A stretch of DNA of 64,000 nucleotides from Lumbricus terrestris (lineage: Eukaryota > Annelida > Clitellata > Crassiclitellata > Lumbricidae): positions 8,937,991-9,001,990 of the forward strand of contig OX457053.1 in NCBI GenBank assembly GCA_949752735.1. Direction: 5' to 3'. Made by a program: the position numbers and the translations under genes. Positions 11,735 to 40,131 of this stretch are shown one piece after another. The notes below the pieces were generated by a model, which was not told where the DNA came from, did no database searches, and was given only the letters and a program-made list of their open reading frames with translations. Each line of letters starts with the position of its first letter. Within the stretch, counting starts at the first letter, position 1.

Positions 11735-11815
11735 ATAATAGGATCCGTACAGAGCAATATAATAGGCTGTATCTTTATATATTGCTCTTTAGTCTTTATA
11801 TACGGATCCATATTG
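11735..11815. repeat. Imperfect inverted repeat
   Basis: GGATCCGTA ... AGAGCAATATA faces TATATTGCTCTTTA ... TACGGATCC. The arms are separated by about 12 bp and could form a hairpin; probably a small mobile-element relic. Confidence 0.6.
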
Positions 11816-11859
11816 GTCTTGTATTGGGCTTCCCATGACTCTGTGACGCCTCCATAACT

Positions 11860-12000
11860 GTTCTCAGTTTCACAAACTGTTGAAGGTTGCTTTTTTCGCT
11901 TGATTTCGCTCTGAGCGCCTCTGAGTAGATATATTAAATTGGGGGGTTATATAAATTCTGATTGATTGGTTGATTGATCGATTGGTTGATTGATTGTACC
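11860..12000 (+). mobile_element. LINE 3' tail remnant with (GATT)n
   Basis: CTGTTCTCAGTTTCA ... GAGCGCCTCTGAGTAG ... TATATAAATTC followed by GATTGATTG repeats. It matches the 3' end of the LINE at 29-385, so it is the very end of another copy. Confidence 0.55.
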
Positions 12001-12329
12001 CATCTTTCCAGGACTCGTTTCCTCCGCGCACACACGGCAGCTGTGTTCGTGTCTTTTCTAGCTTCTCTGTTGACCTTCGATCAGACGCAACATGGAATTT
12101 ATGAAAATTGACTTAGGCCTACACAACGATTTACCCCCCCCCCCCCCACTCCACCTCCATAACAAGTGTCGACTGAGTTTTGATTTTTGAAACTCTGCCC
12201 CTTTATGAAACAAATTATTTACGTGCGCCCATGATCCAGGACGACCAGTTAATGTGCTAAATTTAAGCATAGGTTACTTAACTTACTTTATATTCAAAAG
12301 AAAAACCCACATCTAACGACACGCGGGTC

Positions 12330-12335
12330 TTTATT
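12330..12335 (-). terminator. Poly(A) signal AATAAA for GPD2
   Basis: AATAAA on the minus strand, about 120 nt after the GPD2 stop codon, in the right orientation for the transcript end. Confidence 0.7.
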
Positions 12336-12453
12336 CATCTGAAGACAACAATCTTTTTTGAAAAATAGTAATTTAACTCTCCAATGACGTCTTCACCCAA
12401 TTGTTTCGTCATGGACACGTCATCATGGCGTCGTCATCGGCAACGTGACATCA

Positions 12454-31550
<19,097 letters not shown>

Positions 31551-31551
31551 C

Positions 31552-31580
31552 CTTCCGGTTCGTGTTCAGCAACTTCCGGT
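31552..31580 (-). promoter_or_regulatory. Two ETS/GABP (NRF-2)-like sites just upstream of GPD2
   Basis: On the gene strand ACCGGAAG occurs at 31559-31552 and ACCGGAAGT at 31580-31572, 21 bp apart, immediately before the start codon. Paired CCGGAAGT sites on one face of the helix are classic GABP/NRF-2 sites of nuclear genes for mitochondrial proteins. Inferred from motif only. Confidence 0.55.
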
Positions 31581-31754
31581 TTGGGTCTACGATCTACGTC
31601 TGACGTCGTCACCGATCAAAATTCATGGCAGTAAAATCCGTCGATGAAGAAAGATTCAGAGACGATAAAAGGGAAATCTGGATATCAACAGAAATATCGT
31701 TAATTTCAGCAACTAAAGCCACCTTTGAAACACTCTTACGGACAAACCTCTTGA

Positions 31755-31860
31755 CTCAACGCAGCGCTCGGGAATAAGCTGGTGCCCCGCGCTAGGCTTT
31801 CCAGTATAACGCTTTAGAAGTTAGGAGATTACGATTGCGATAAGCGTGTCTTCAGAGGAT
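31755..31860. repeat. Dispersed repeat copy
   Basis: Similar to 565-668 (AATAAGCTGGTGCCC, ATTACGATTGCGATAAG). Origin unknown. Confidence 0.5.
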
Positions 31861-31919
31861 TATGAATCTCAATATTTTCAGACCATAGCTAACTGGAATA
31901 TACATTTTTGTATGTGCAC

Positions 31920-32127
31920 TTGTCCTAATAGCGCCCCTTCAAGCTCCATACTCAGAGGCGCTCCCGATTACACAGCGGACACTGAATCGGAGTTTCACGC
32001 AGAAGCGCTGAGCAATTGCGAGTGAAGGACTTGCTCAAGGTCCATACGCGGCGACTTGAGCTGGATTCGAACCTGCAACCCTTCGGCTGCAAGGCGACGA
32101 ACATACCCACTACACCACCGCGCCCCA
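31920..32127 (-). mobile_element. tRNA-derived SINE (AGCGCCTCTGAG-tail family)
   Basis: On the minus strand it has GCGCGGTGGTGTAGTGGG, GGTTCGAATCC and GGGAGCGCCTCTGAGTATG. Nearly full length. Confidence 0.85.
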
Positions 32128-32287
32128 CAATACTAATAAGTACCTAATACTTACAAAATTTACCTTCAAGGTCATTACCGAATGTGGTAGCGTCACGATA
32201 TTCATCACTTGTGTAACACTATGTGTTACACTTTGGGAGCAATAATATATACTTTTAAATCCAATTGAATCATAGGATCACAATTAG

Positions 32288-32515
32288 TGGGGTGCGGTGG
32301 TGTTGTGGTAGCGTCGGTGCCTTGGCGCCGGAGGGTTCCAGATTCGAATCCACCTCAAGCGGCCTAGTATAGGGACCTTGTGCAAGTCCTTCACCTTGTG
32401 CAAATCCTTCACTTGCAATTGCCCAGCGCTTCGGCGTGAAACTCAGATGCAGTGTCCGCGCTGTAGTCGGGAGCGCCTCTGAGTAAGAAGCTTGAAAGGG
32501 CGCTAAAGAAATGTA
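32288..32515 (+). mobile_element. tRNA-derived SINE, same family
   Basis: GTGCGGTGGTGTTGTGGTAG, GATTCGAATCC, a duplicated CTTGTGCAAGTCCTTCAC segment, then GGGAGCGCCTCTGAGTAAG and GGGCGCTAAAG. Confidence 0.85.
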
Positions 32516-33662
32516 GAAATAATTTGATAAAGAAAAAAATAAAAAAAAATAGAACAAAAAGTTCAAACAGTTAGTTTACGTTTACTGTCCTACCTGTCGA
32601 CTTTCGCAGCTCCCCGTCTTATGCCACACCTCTCCGCTGGCCCCGTAGGCCTGCAGGGGTCCTATAGGCCTACAGAGCCAGACCCTGTGTACACGACCTA
32701 ACATTTTTAGACGCCACTGAGCATCGGAAGTAGACGATGCTCACGGCTGAGCAGTGAGCACATGCAGAGGCTCTCGACATACTGGCCACCACAGAAACCA
32801 GCTTGACATTGCGTTCAGCTGCAGCTATCTATAGGCAATCTATACCGAAGACGTGTTTACGTGCTAAGAAGATGGTCTATAGTGAAACCACGCTCTAGTC
32901 TGTGGATGCAGTAAGCATCTTATGCAGCATCTTTTTCGCTCCTGCTGCTGCTGTTGTTGCTGCTGCTGTTGTTGCTGCTGCTGCTGTGGTTGCTGCTGCA
33001 TGTTTACAGCTGGTCCTGGTCCTCTCCGTGAACACGTGGTATGCGCTGCCCGGACTATACGATGTTTTTATGTAGAACAAACACCTGTTCAAACTAACGA
33101 TGCCTCTTTCAGAAACAAATTCCGGTTTGTCTACAGCTTCAAAGAGCTTAACCCGGAATTGTCTGCGCCAATTTTTTGTGTATTAATCAAAAGCAGAATA
33201 ATATTCGACTGGTGTATGACCATTCCTTTGATTTTATTTTGAAATTGACCTTCAAATAACCTTGAGTAGTTCTGCATTCAGCAACGTTATGTCAAACCAC
33301 CTGATCAATGATCATGAAGAGGAACACAGGGGACAGTTGATTTCAACAATCATTGGTCGACATCTAGCCATTTTTTGTCTGTTGTGCAAGATTTTTTAAA
33401 ATTTTCAATAACCTTGAAATGACCTTGAAGGACCTAAATTTAGTTTTTCGAGATTAGAGCTGTTATCGTGACAAACAGATCGAAAAGTTCATCTAAAATG
33501 GACACTTTGATCTGAAATTTTCTGATAAAGGAGTGACTGAGTCTCGACAATGAATCCATGTTCCAAGGATCGAGACTGGACGCCTACAATTTTGTATATT
33601 ATGTCTGGGGTTGAAGCGACCGATGCGTAAATATGAAACACAACAGTTCTGCCTCTTTTATA
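32516..33662. other. Intergenic, with a (CTG)n run at 32941-32999
   Basis: No gene recognised. The CTG/TTG repeat encodes Cys or Ala runs by artefact. Around 33240-33430 ACCTT(C/G)AA motifs recur (ATTGACCTTCAAATAACCTTG, AATAACCTTGAAATGACCTTG). Confidence 0.5.
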
Positions 33663-33670
33663 CATAGCCT

Positions 33671-33842
33671 CATGGGCGGAGTTTGGTTTCCGTTATGGGA
33701 GGGGTTAACTTATGAGTCTGCGCCTTCTGGGGGGGGCTAAACCCGGGAAAAGATACCGTTTACACGGTAAAAAACTGAATCTGTGTCTTCTTGGGGGGGC
33801 TTAGTCCCCTAGCCCCTGATAAACTCCGAAACTCCGCCCATG
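33671..33842. mobile_element. 172-bp hAT-type MITE
   Basis: CATGGGCGGAGTTTGG ... AACTCCGCCCATG, exact 8-bp duplication CATAGCCT at 33663-33670 and 33843-33850. Sister of 22269-22436. Confidence 0.92.
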
Positions 33843-33850
33843 CATAGCCT

Positions 33851-34460
33851 ACTTTTGCACACATCTAGGTCACTAAGTGGTAGAAAACATCAGTTTCCGC
33901 GAACACCTAGGTTCGGAATTCTGAGAGGCCGACACCATGGATGCCATTGGCTACATGCCACACGGTGGAGTGCTGTACAAAAATCTGACCAAAGAGTCAA
34001 ACCTACTTATCAACTCCATATCAAATGAAGTCAGTTTCCGAATCGGTTGATAATGTGGTGTTTAAGCATGGGAAAGACAAAGTGGTGCCATCAATGGATG
34101 AGAAAACGTAGATGAGATGGGATTATGCGGAAGCTGGACAAACGTGACAGCCTGACTGAAAGGCGATGAGAGTTCACTATTCTGACAACGCACGGAATGA
34201 TACTTCAAAATCTAACACACGTCGGCAGTACTGTAGTAATAATTGACAATAAAATTAGCACATCTTCTCGCAGCACGTTTAAGTGCTAAAATCTGTAGCC
34301 TAGACCAGAATTAGACGGAGTGCTCTTTAGCTAAGGCAGAAATGTTGACTATCATGAATGAGGGATATCATGAGTATCCCTCCACCCTTCTCACTACTCC
34401 GACCTCTTGGACTTCAAGAACAGCTTTCATCTCGCCTAATGGTATACCAAATCACATGCA
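33851..34460. other. Intergenic, no gene seen
   Basis: Unique-looking sequence without exon-like features. Confidence 0.4.
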
Positions 34461-34463
34461 CTG

Positions 34464-34745
34464 GTGGATGGATAGATGGATGGATGGATGGATGGATGTA
34501 TGGGATGAATGGATGGATGGATGGATGGATGGATGAATGGATGAATAGATGGATGAATGGATGGATGGATGGATGGATGAATGGATGGATGGGAGAATGG
34601 CTGAATAGATGGATGAATGGATGGATGGATGAATGGATGGATAGATGGATGGATGAATGAATTGATGAATGGATGGATGGATAGATGGATGGATGGATGA
34701 ATGGATAGGTGGATGGATGAATGGATAGGTGGATGGATGTGGAAC
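34464..34745. repeat. (GGAT)n microsatellite
   Basis: About 280 bp of GGATGGATGAAT-type repeats. Confidence 0.95.
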
Positions 34746-34774
34746 GGATAGAAAGATAGATTAAACATACAAAT

Positions 34775-35130
34775 CGACAGACAGACAGACAGACAAGCAG
34801 ACAAACAGACAAACAGACAAACAGACAGACAGACAAGCAGGCGTGCAGAATGATAGGATCACTTGGTATTTCACTTAAAATCTTAAATCATACATCGATC
34901 TACTCATGATCTAAATACCTCTCTCTCTTATCTGCCTTCCTAATCTATCTCCATCAAGAGGTCTGCCTATCTGTCTGTCTCTCTCTTTGTGTATCCCTGT
35001 GTCTCTCTGTCTCTCCGTCTCGCTGTCTTTCCATCTGCATGTCTCTCTGTATGTGTGTCTGCCTGTCTCTCTGTCATTCTGTCTGTCTGTCTCTCTCTGT
35101 CTCTCCGTTTGTCTGTCTGTCTCTGCCTTG
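34775..35130. repeat. (CAGA)n and (CTGT/CTCT)n microsatellites
   Basis: CAGACAGA at 34775-34840 and CTGTCTGTCTCT at 34921-35130, complementary in composition. Confidence 0.9.
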
Positions 35131-35548
35131 GAAAGTAGAAACTTGTATAGCGGAGTGGAGATCTGAAGCTCTGATCGTTTTTTGGCTATTACTTTCGTGC
35201 ATAGGCGACCACACACAGGGGTAAGAGGGGTTGAGGGGCACCTGGCCCAGCCCTGGAAAACTGACGCCTATTATTTTTTCAATAACTATACGTTTTGTCT
35301 TTTAGAAAATTTCTTTGCATTATAGCAGTAATGGTACAAATGATAGCCTACACAAAGTGACACTGAAAATTTTACATTTTGCAAAAATCTCTATGAAAAA
35401 GAATCATATTCTTAATTTCCTGATTTGCAATTTTCAGGCACTATAGCTTAAAAATGTAACTGTGACCAATGTGTTTTCCCCTCCTGCAAAGTTATCTGCG
35501 GACACCCACACTTTGGGGGCCTTTAGCTAAAAGCTGCTACAGACAAGG

Positions 35549-35770
35549 CCGCAGCTAACGGGTGTTCTGGGTGTTTGAACACCCCCCGAAATGGAAAATG
35601 GAAAAAATAAAAGAATGCATTTACTAGCACATGATGTAAAAACCATGAAATAAAAGTATGAAGACACCCCCGAAATGAAAAATGTAAAAAATTGAATGAA
35701 TTGGTGACATTTTCTGAAGATTTCGGTCGGATGAAAAAAGGGTCATCAGTTTTTTTCGGGCGGGAAACTG
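35549..35770. mobile_element. MITE fragment, CAAGGCCGTAGC family
   Basis: Starts CAAGGCCGCAGCTAACGG then TGGGTGTTTGAACACCCCCC, as in 40496 and 54038. Contains the GGGTCATCAG module. Right end unclear. Confidence 0.6.
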
Positions 35771-36031
35771 AAGATGAAGAAACAGCAGCAGCATGAACGC
35801 CGCCGAAAGGGTGAGCGGTGGGACATGGGAATGCCAAAGAAGAATTGTTGTAACGGATGTGTTTCCAGGGTTCCATGCATGGTGAGCAGTGAGAACCCCG
35901 GCAAAGAATTGTAAGAGCAGTAGGGACGGCGTTCCCACCCAGTGTTTGCACTAGGTGGGAATCAAAGTAGTGCCGTACTAAACTTGTTGCACTTGTTGCA
36001 CTAAATTGAGTGCCTCTTTAGTCTATAACAG

Positions 36032-36250
36032 TGAGGCGCGGTGGTGTAGTGGGTATGTTCGTTGCCTTGCAGCCGGAGGGTTGCAGGTTCAAATCCACCT
36101 CAAGTCGCCACGTATGGACCTTGGGCAAGTCCTTCACTCGCAATTGCTCAGCGCTTCGGTGTGAAACACCGATGCAGTATCCGTGCTTTAGTCGGGCCTC
36201 GGGAGCACCTCTGAGAGAGCTTGAATGGGCGCTATAACAAGTGCGCATAC
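36032..36250 (+). mobile_element. tRNA-derived SINE, best-preserved copy
   Basis: GAGGCGCGGTGGTGTAGTGG (A-box region), GGTTGCAGGTTCAAATCC (B box), CCTTGGGCAAGTCCTTCAC, then GGGAGCACCTCTGAGAGAGC and GGGCGCTATAACAAGTG. Confidence 0.85.
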
Positions 36251-36928
36251 AAACAAACAGAACAGAACTGTCATGAAATCAAGACTCTGACTTTCTCGTT
36301 TCGGGAGGTGGCACTGGTACTGCTATCCTACATGCGCTTATAAATGTTGACTCACTTCAGTAGGTGGCGCTGCTGTAACCCTATGCGTGTTGAGCCGTCT
36401 GAAAGTCACGTGCCACTGTAATTATAGATATGTCAAATTTCTTTGTAGGCCTAATGAAAGCTAGGATGTGAGATTGCCCATTGCTCCGATTTGAACAGAA
36501 TGTCGATTTGTCTGCTATTGACGGAAAAGCTCCTCGTCAAAGTCCACAAAGCAATTTTGTCATGCTGCACTGCAGCTTTTGTCAATCAGCTGTCTACCAT
36601 AACTGTGTGTTTTCCAAGGTCGTATAACCTATAGTGGTGTGTGTGTGTGTGTGTGCGTGTGTTTGTAGGTTGGACATAAAATTATGGAAGGCTGTGGCGG
36701 CGCTAGCTAGTCCTATAGGCCTACAATTTCAGCAGAAGGTCGCGTCAAGGTCATATCAGTTATTTGGTAGGTAGAGAAAGTTAAATGTAAGGAAGATACT
36801 AAAATTCCAAAGGGTTTTGGCAGGTCGCAAGGCAGGTCATGGGCAAAATTGGCACTATGTGAAATGACCTTCCGCGACCTAGGCTTATGGTAGCGCCGCC
36901 ACTATCAGTGGATGGACTGACTTTCTAG
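36251..36928. other. Intergenic
   Basis: No gene recognised. Contains a (GT)n run near 36635 and AGGCCT palindromes. Confidence 0.4.
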
Positions 36929-37165
36929 TTGTGAAGCTGAATAGGCCTAGCCTACACTTACGGGAGAGCCTAATATCCCGGGGTGCCTAATTGTCTGCAG
37001 GCAGCCTAAAGTGTCTGAAACCTATCTAGACCTATAACCATAGAACTTCTGTGAAGCTGAAGCCTCCAATTTACCGGAGAGCCTAACATAACATGGAGCC
37101 TATACGGTCTGCTGGGCAGCCTAAAGTGACTAGGCCTAGGTCTAAGACCTATCTAGGCTTATAAC
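36929..37165. repeat. Two-copy direct repeat of about 120 bp
   Basis: TGTGAAGCTGAA ... GGGAGAGCCTAA ... CAGCCTAAAGTG ... ACCTATCTAG occurs at 36929 and again at 37049 with divergence. Confidence 0.7.
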
Positions 37166-37200
37166 ACTAGAAGAATAAGACAAGTTATTTCTTTTCAACT

Positions 37201-37206
37201 TTTATT
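37201..37206 (-). terminator. Poly(A) signal AATAAA of the small minus-strand gene
   Basis: AATAAA on the minus strand about 60 nt after the second in-frame stop of the gene ending at 37266. Confidence 0.55.
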
Positions 37207-37265
37207 GAGCGAACATTCATAGACTTCATCGGTCTAGTATTTTAAATAAGTTCGCAGACGAAAGT

Positions 37266-38059
37266 TCATCTGTTGCGGTCGCTCGAGTCCTTCCCGTCTT
37301 CAGCGAAGAAGGAGGAGGCAGACGCCCTCCCGATGGTAGCAGCGTCGTCGTCTAGTAGTGGCGTCGGCGACGTCGTCGGCGGCGTCCGTGGCTTCGTCGT
37401 CGGCGACGGCTCCCTCGTCGGCCGCGCCTCCGTCTCCGTCTCCGTCTCGAAGGAGTCCCTCCCTCGTCATCGTCGTCCTTGGCCGCCGCTGCTGCCGACG
37501 CTCCCGGCCGAGCGCTGCGAGACCTCGCCCTCCGACTCGCTTCGACTTCCTCTCCCAGGTCTTCTTCCTGCACAATCAAGAACAACAACACCCTGCCCTA
37601 AGAGAACGCCTTATAGGGCAACAATCGTCTGAATCTAAGCTATGTTAAAACAGGCCAGTGTCTAAGCTTAACCGCTTAGACATCGGTCCGTATACAGGAC
37701 TAGTAATAATAAATCTAAATATAGAAAAGTCTAAATATAGAAACATCTAAATATAGAAAAATCTAAATATCGATAAAGCTCAAAACATAGTCCTATTCAA
37801 TCTAATTAACCTTACACTTAAAAATCAACCAGGCCTATCATTACTCCTATCTAAGGCCTATAATGGCCCGGTTCTCTTGTAAGTTTGACTCTTACACTGG
37901 CCGAAGAGAGGCGGTCCGAGGACCGCTTCCCTTCGACCAGCATAAGTTATAAAAGTCAAACTTACCAGTTCGAGATCTTCGTAGTCTTCCATCCTCTTGT
38001 TGTTCTTCCGATCTTCTTCCAGCGTACGAGGGACTGAGTGCCCTACGGGATCGCTCCAT
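37266..38059 (-). CDS. Small two-exon gene of unknown function, Arg/Ser-rich product
   Basis: Exon 1 (38059-37966) starts AAAATGG and reads MERSRRALSPSYAGRRSEEQ ... RSRT, ending at a strong donor ACTG/GTAAGT in phase 1. Exon 2 follows an acceptor TTGTGCAG and starts at 37567 in the matching phase: GRRPGRGSRSESEGEVSQRS ... QGRR, then TGA at 37469-37467. After that TGA the same frame stays open, with Glu/Thr/Pro/Ser-rich sequence (FETETETEARPTREPSPTT), to TGA at 37268-37266. Either the product is 64 residues or the TGA is a polymorphism, error or readthrough. The GC-rich exon also has open frames in both other phases, so the frame rests on splice phase alone. I do not recognise the protein. X-box motifs lie 70-135 bp upstream. 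Confidence 0.45.
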
Positions 38060-38126
38060 TTTTATGACTTTCAGGCCGAAAACGAACCGCTTGTAGCCAA
38101 TCATAGCGCAGCGTTGAACACAATAC

Positions 38127-38193
38127 GCTGCCTTGGTAACCGGTCTACAGCAAATCATATCGCACCCCGATCACAATAAGTTGCCTTGGTAAC
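38127..38193 (-). promoter_or_regulatory. Pair of RFX X-box motifs upstream of the small gene
   Basis: GTTGCCTTGGTAAC at 38180-38193 fits the X-box consensus GTNRCC-N2-RGYAAC perfectly. GCTGCCTTGGTAAC at 38127-38140 differs at one base. They lie 53 bp apart within a duplicated segment (AATCATA(G/T)CGCA ... TGCCTTGGTAACC). A CCAAT box (GCCAATCA) is at about 38097. RFX factors drive ciliary genes in animals, so the gene at 37266-38059 may be ciliary. Confidence 0.6.
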
Positions 38194-38528
38194 CAAAGCT
38201 TAGGGTGCGGTATTTACGCGTCTTCTGGATACAGAAGACACTATTCAAGGACATAAGAATTAAGAAGGTCATCTGAAGTTATGAGCTAACAAAGTATTGG
38301 ACGCAGAGGAAGCCTAAAGCACTCAGTGATTTCAATTAAAGTGCTTCTATTTTCTAACGAAAACGAAGTCTCGGATAAAATTGATTTTATCGGTCCCGCG
38401 TACCCAGAAGGCACACACGTAGACCTACACGTCCTGCAATAATAATTATGTGTGTCAGCGTTCGTCAGTAAGGTGGTTCCTGAGCTTGGTTTTCGAGTGG
38501 CGCCTACAAAATACAAATTTCGAGCCTA

Positions 38529-38745
38529 CAGGGTGCGCAAAAATACCTCCCATGGGTTTTTGTCAATATCTTGTTCAAAAGTAAGAATTTCGAAATGAAA
38601 TTTTACTGTCCTAAAGACAATAATTCATATCTACACATGATGGTCAGATTTCATCAAAATATTGTTTCAAATACAACAAAGTTCTAACACTTTTAGCGAG
38701 GTCACCCACCGTTTTTTGACGATTCAAAAACGAAACCACTTAGTC
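38529..38745 (+). mobile_element. Fragment of the CAGGGTG TA-element family
   Basis: Begins CAGGGTGCGCAAAAATACC and contains GATGGTCAGATTTCATCAAA and CACCCACCGTTTTTTGACGA. Left end of an element like 29410-30579. Confidence 0.7.
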
Positions 38746-39640
38746 AGTTGATTTGGTTGCTTGTCGGCTTGCACACAGTCTGGGAAAACATCACCCGAAA
38801 CCAAAACAACCAGAGTCGCTTTAAAGTCTGATCGCAGCGTAAATTCACCAATATATTACGCATTTTTAATAATTATACGATAGAAAGGTTTATGCCTCCG
38901 GATTCTTTATATCTCCGGTATAAATTCATCCCCGGGCAGCTTTAGGGGTCCATAGAATATCCCGAGACACCGGTTATTGAGGTACGGATATTAATTTGAG
39001 CAACTCTGTCTCCAGCTCTTAAGATAAGGCACAGTTAGATGAGGCAAAGTGAGAGTGATTGTGTAAAGAAAAGCAGTAAAAAATTCTCATCGATTCTGAT
39101 GACCCCTATAATACTACTAGGCCTATAGATATGTGTAGCCAATAGGCTACATGAATTGAATGGATAGTAGTGTGTGATGCTTTGCAATACACATAGCATT
39201 ATAGCGCTGCTAGCTACGTAACACCTGCTTCGCATAAATCTTTAGCAATGGTTCATTTCAAGTCATTTGTACGAGTTCATGGATTCGCCAGATGTTGTGT
39301 TATCAGCTTTACACTTGAAAGACTCAAACTCGGATCGTATAGGATGAGGTCAGAGGTGGCAGTTGGTATATTGAGATTATTGAACCATCAGTTGTGAATT
39401 TCACTCAAAGCTGTTGCATTTACCGCTGTCAGTTTTCACGACAAACCTCATCCCAGTATCATGCTTACACAAGCTAAGCGATCGACCTCGCGTATCAAGA
39501 GTTCGGGATAAGCAAAACTGGGAAGCAATGGGCTGTAATTGCTTATCGAGTAATAGCCTATTCTTTCAGATCGCTTAATAAGCAGACGCTGACTTAACGA
39601 CCATAGCGATAACGTAAGTATGATCTTGATGCTGCTTCAT
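38746..39640. other. Intergenic, no gene seen
   Basis: AT-rich unique-looking DNA, no convincing exon. Confidence 0.4.
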
Positions 39641-39650
39641 GCTGGTGATG

Positions 39651-39651
<1 letters not shown>

Positions 39652-39684
<33 letters not shown>

Positions 39685-39850
39685 TGATGATGATGATGAT
39701 GATGAAAACGACGACGGCGATGATGATGATGAAAACGACGACAGCGACGATGATTATGACGACGACGACAACAACGACGACGACGACGATGACGATGCCG
39801 ATGACGATGATGTTGACGATGATGATGATGATGACGACGACGATGATGAC
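39652..39850. repeat. (GAC/GAT)n imperfect trinucleotide repeat
   Basis: Runs of GACGAC and GATGAT about 280 bp before the first galactosyltransferase exon. Asp-rich open frames here are artefacts. Confidence 0.92.
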
Positions 39851-40131
39851 GTTTTTGCTTACAATATGCGTAGGCCTATGTATATGAACATTTATATAGC
39901 GCCTTACAATAACTACACGAAGACGCTTCACGTACATGTAGCTACCCAACAGTTCCAAACACGTAGGCCAACGACTTAAGCGACCTTGAGAATGTTTCAT
40001 GACGTACATGCAGTGCGCCATCGCGAATAATTCCTAGTGGAAGACTGTTCTGTAATGTTGAAACATAGCCTACAGTTAATTAATATTTATATGCTTAACG
40101 TATATGCATATGCGATTCTGAAATTATTTAG

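Noticed and set aside
36032..36110. Possible tRNA gene
   Set aside because: A/B-box-like sequence is present, but it continues into a SINE body repeated six times; no stand-alone tRNA cloverleaf.
37300..37591. Arg-rich and Asp-rich alternative frames of the GC-rich exon
   Set aside because: Their phases do not match the donor at 37966; kept only as a caveat.
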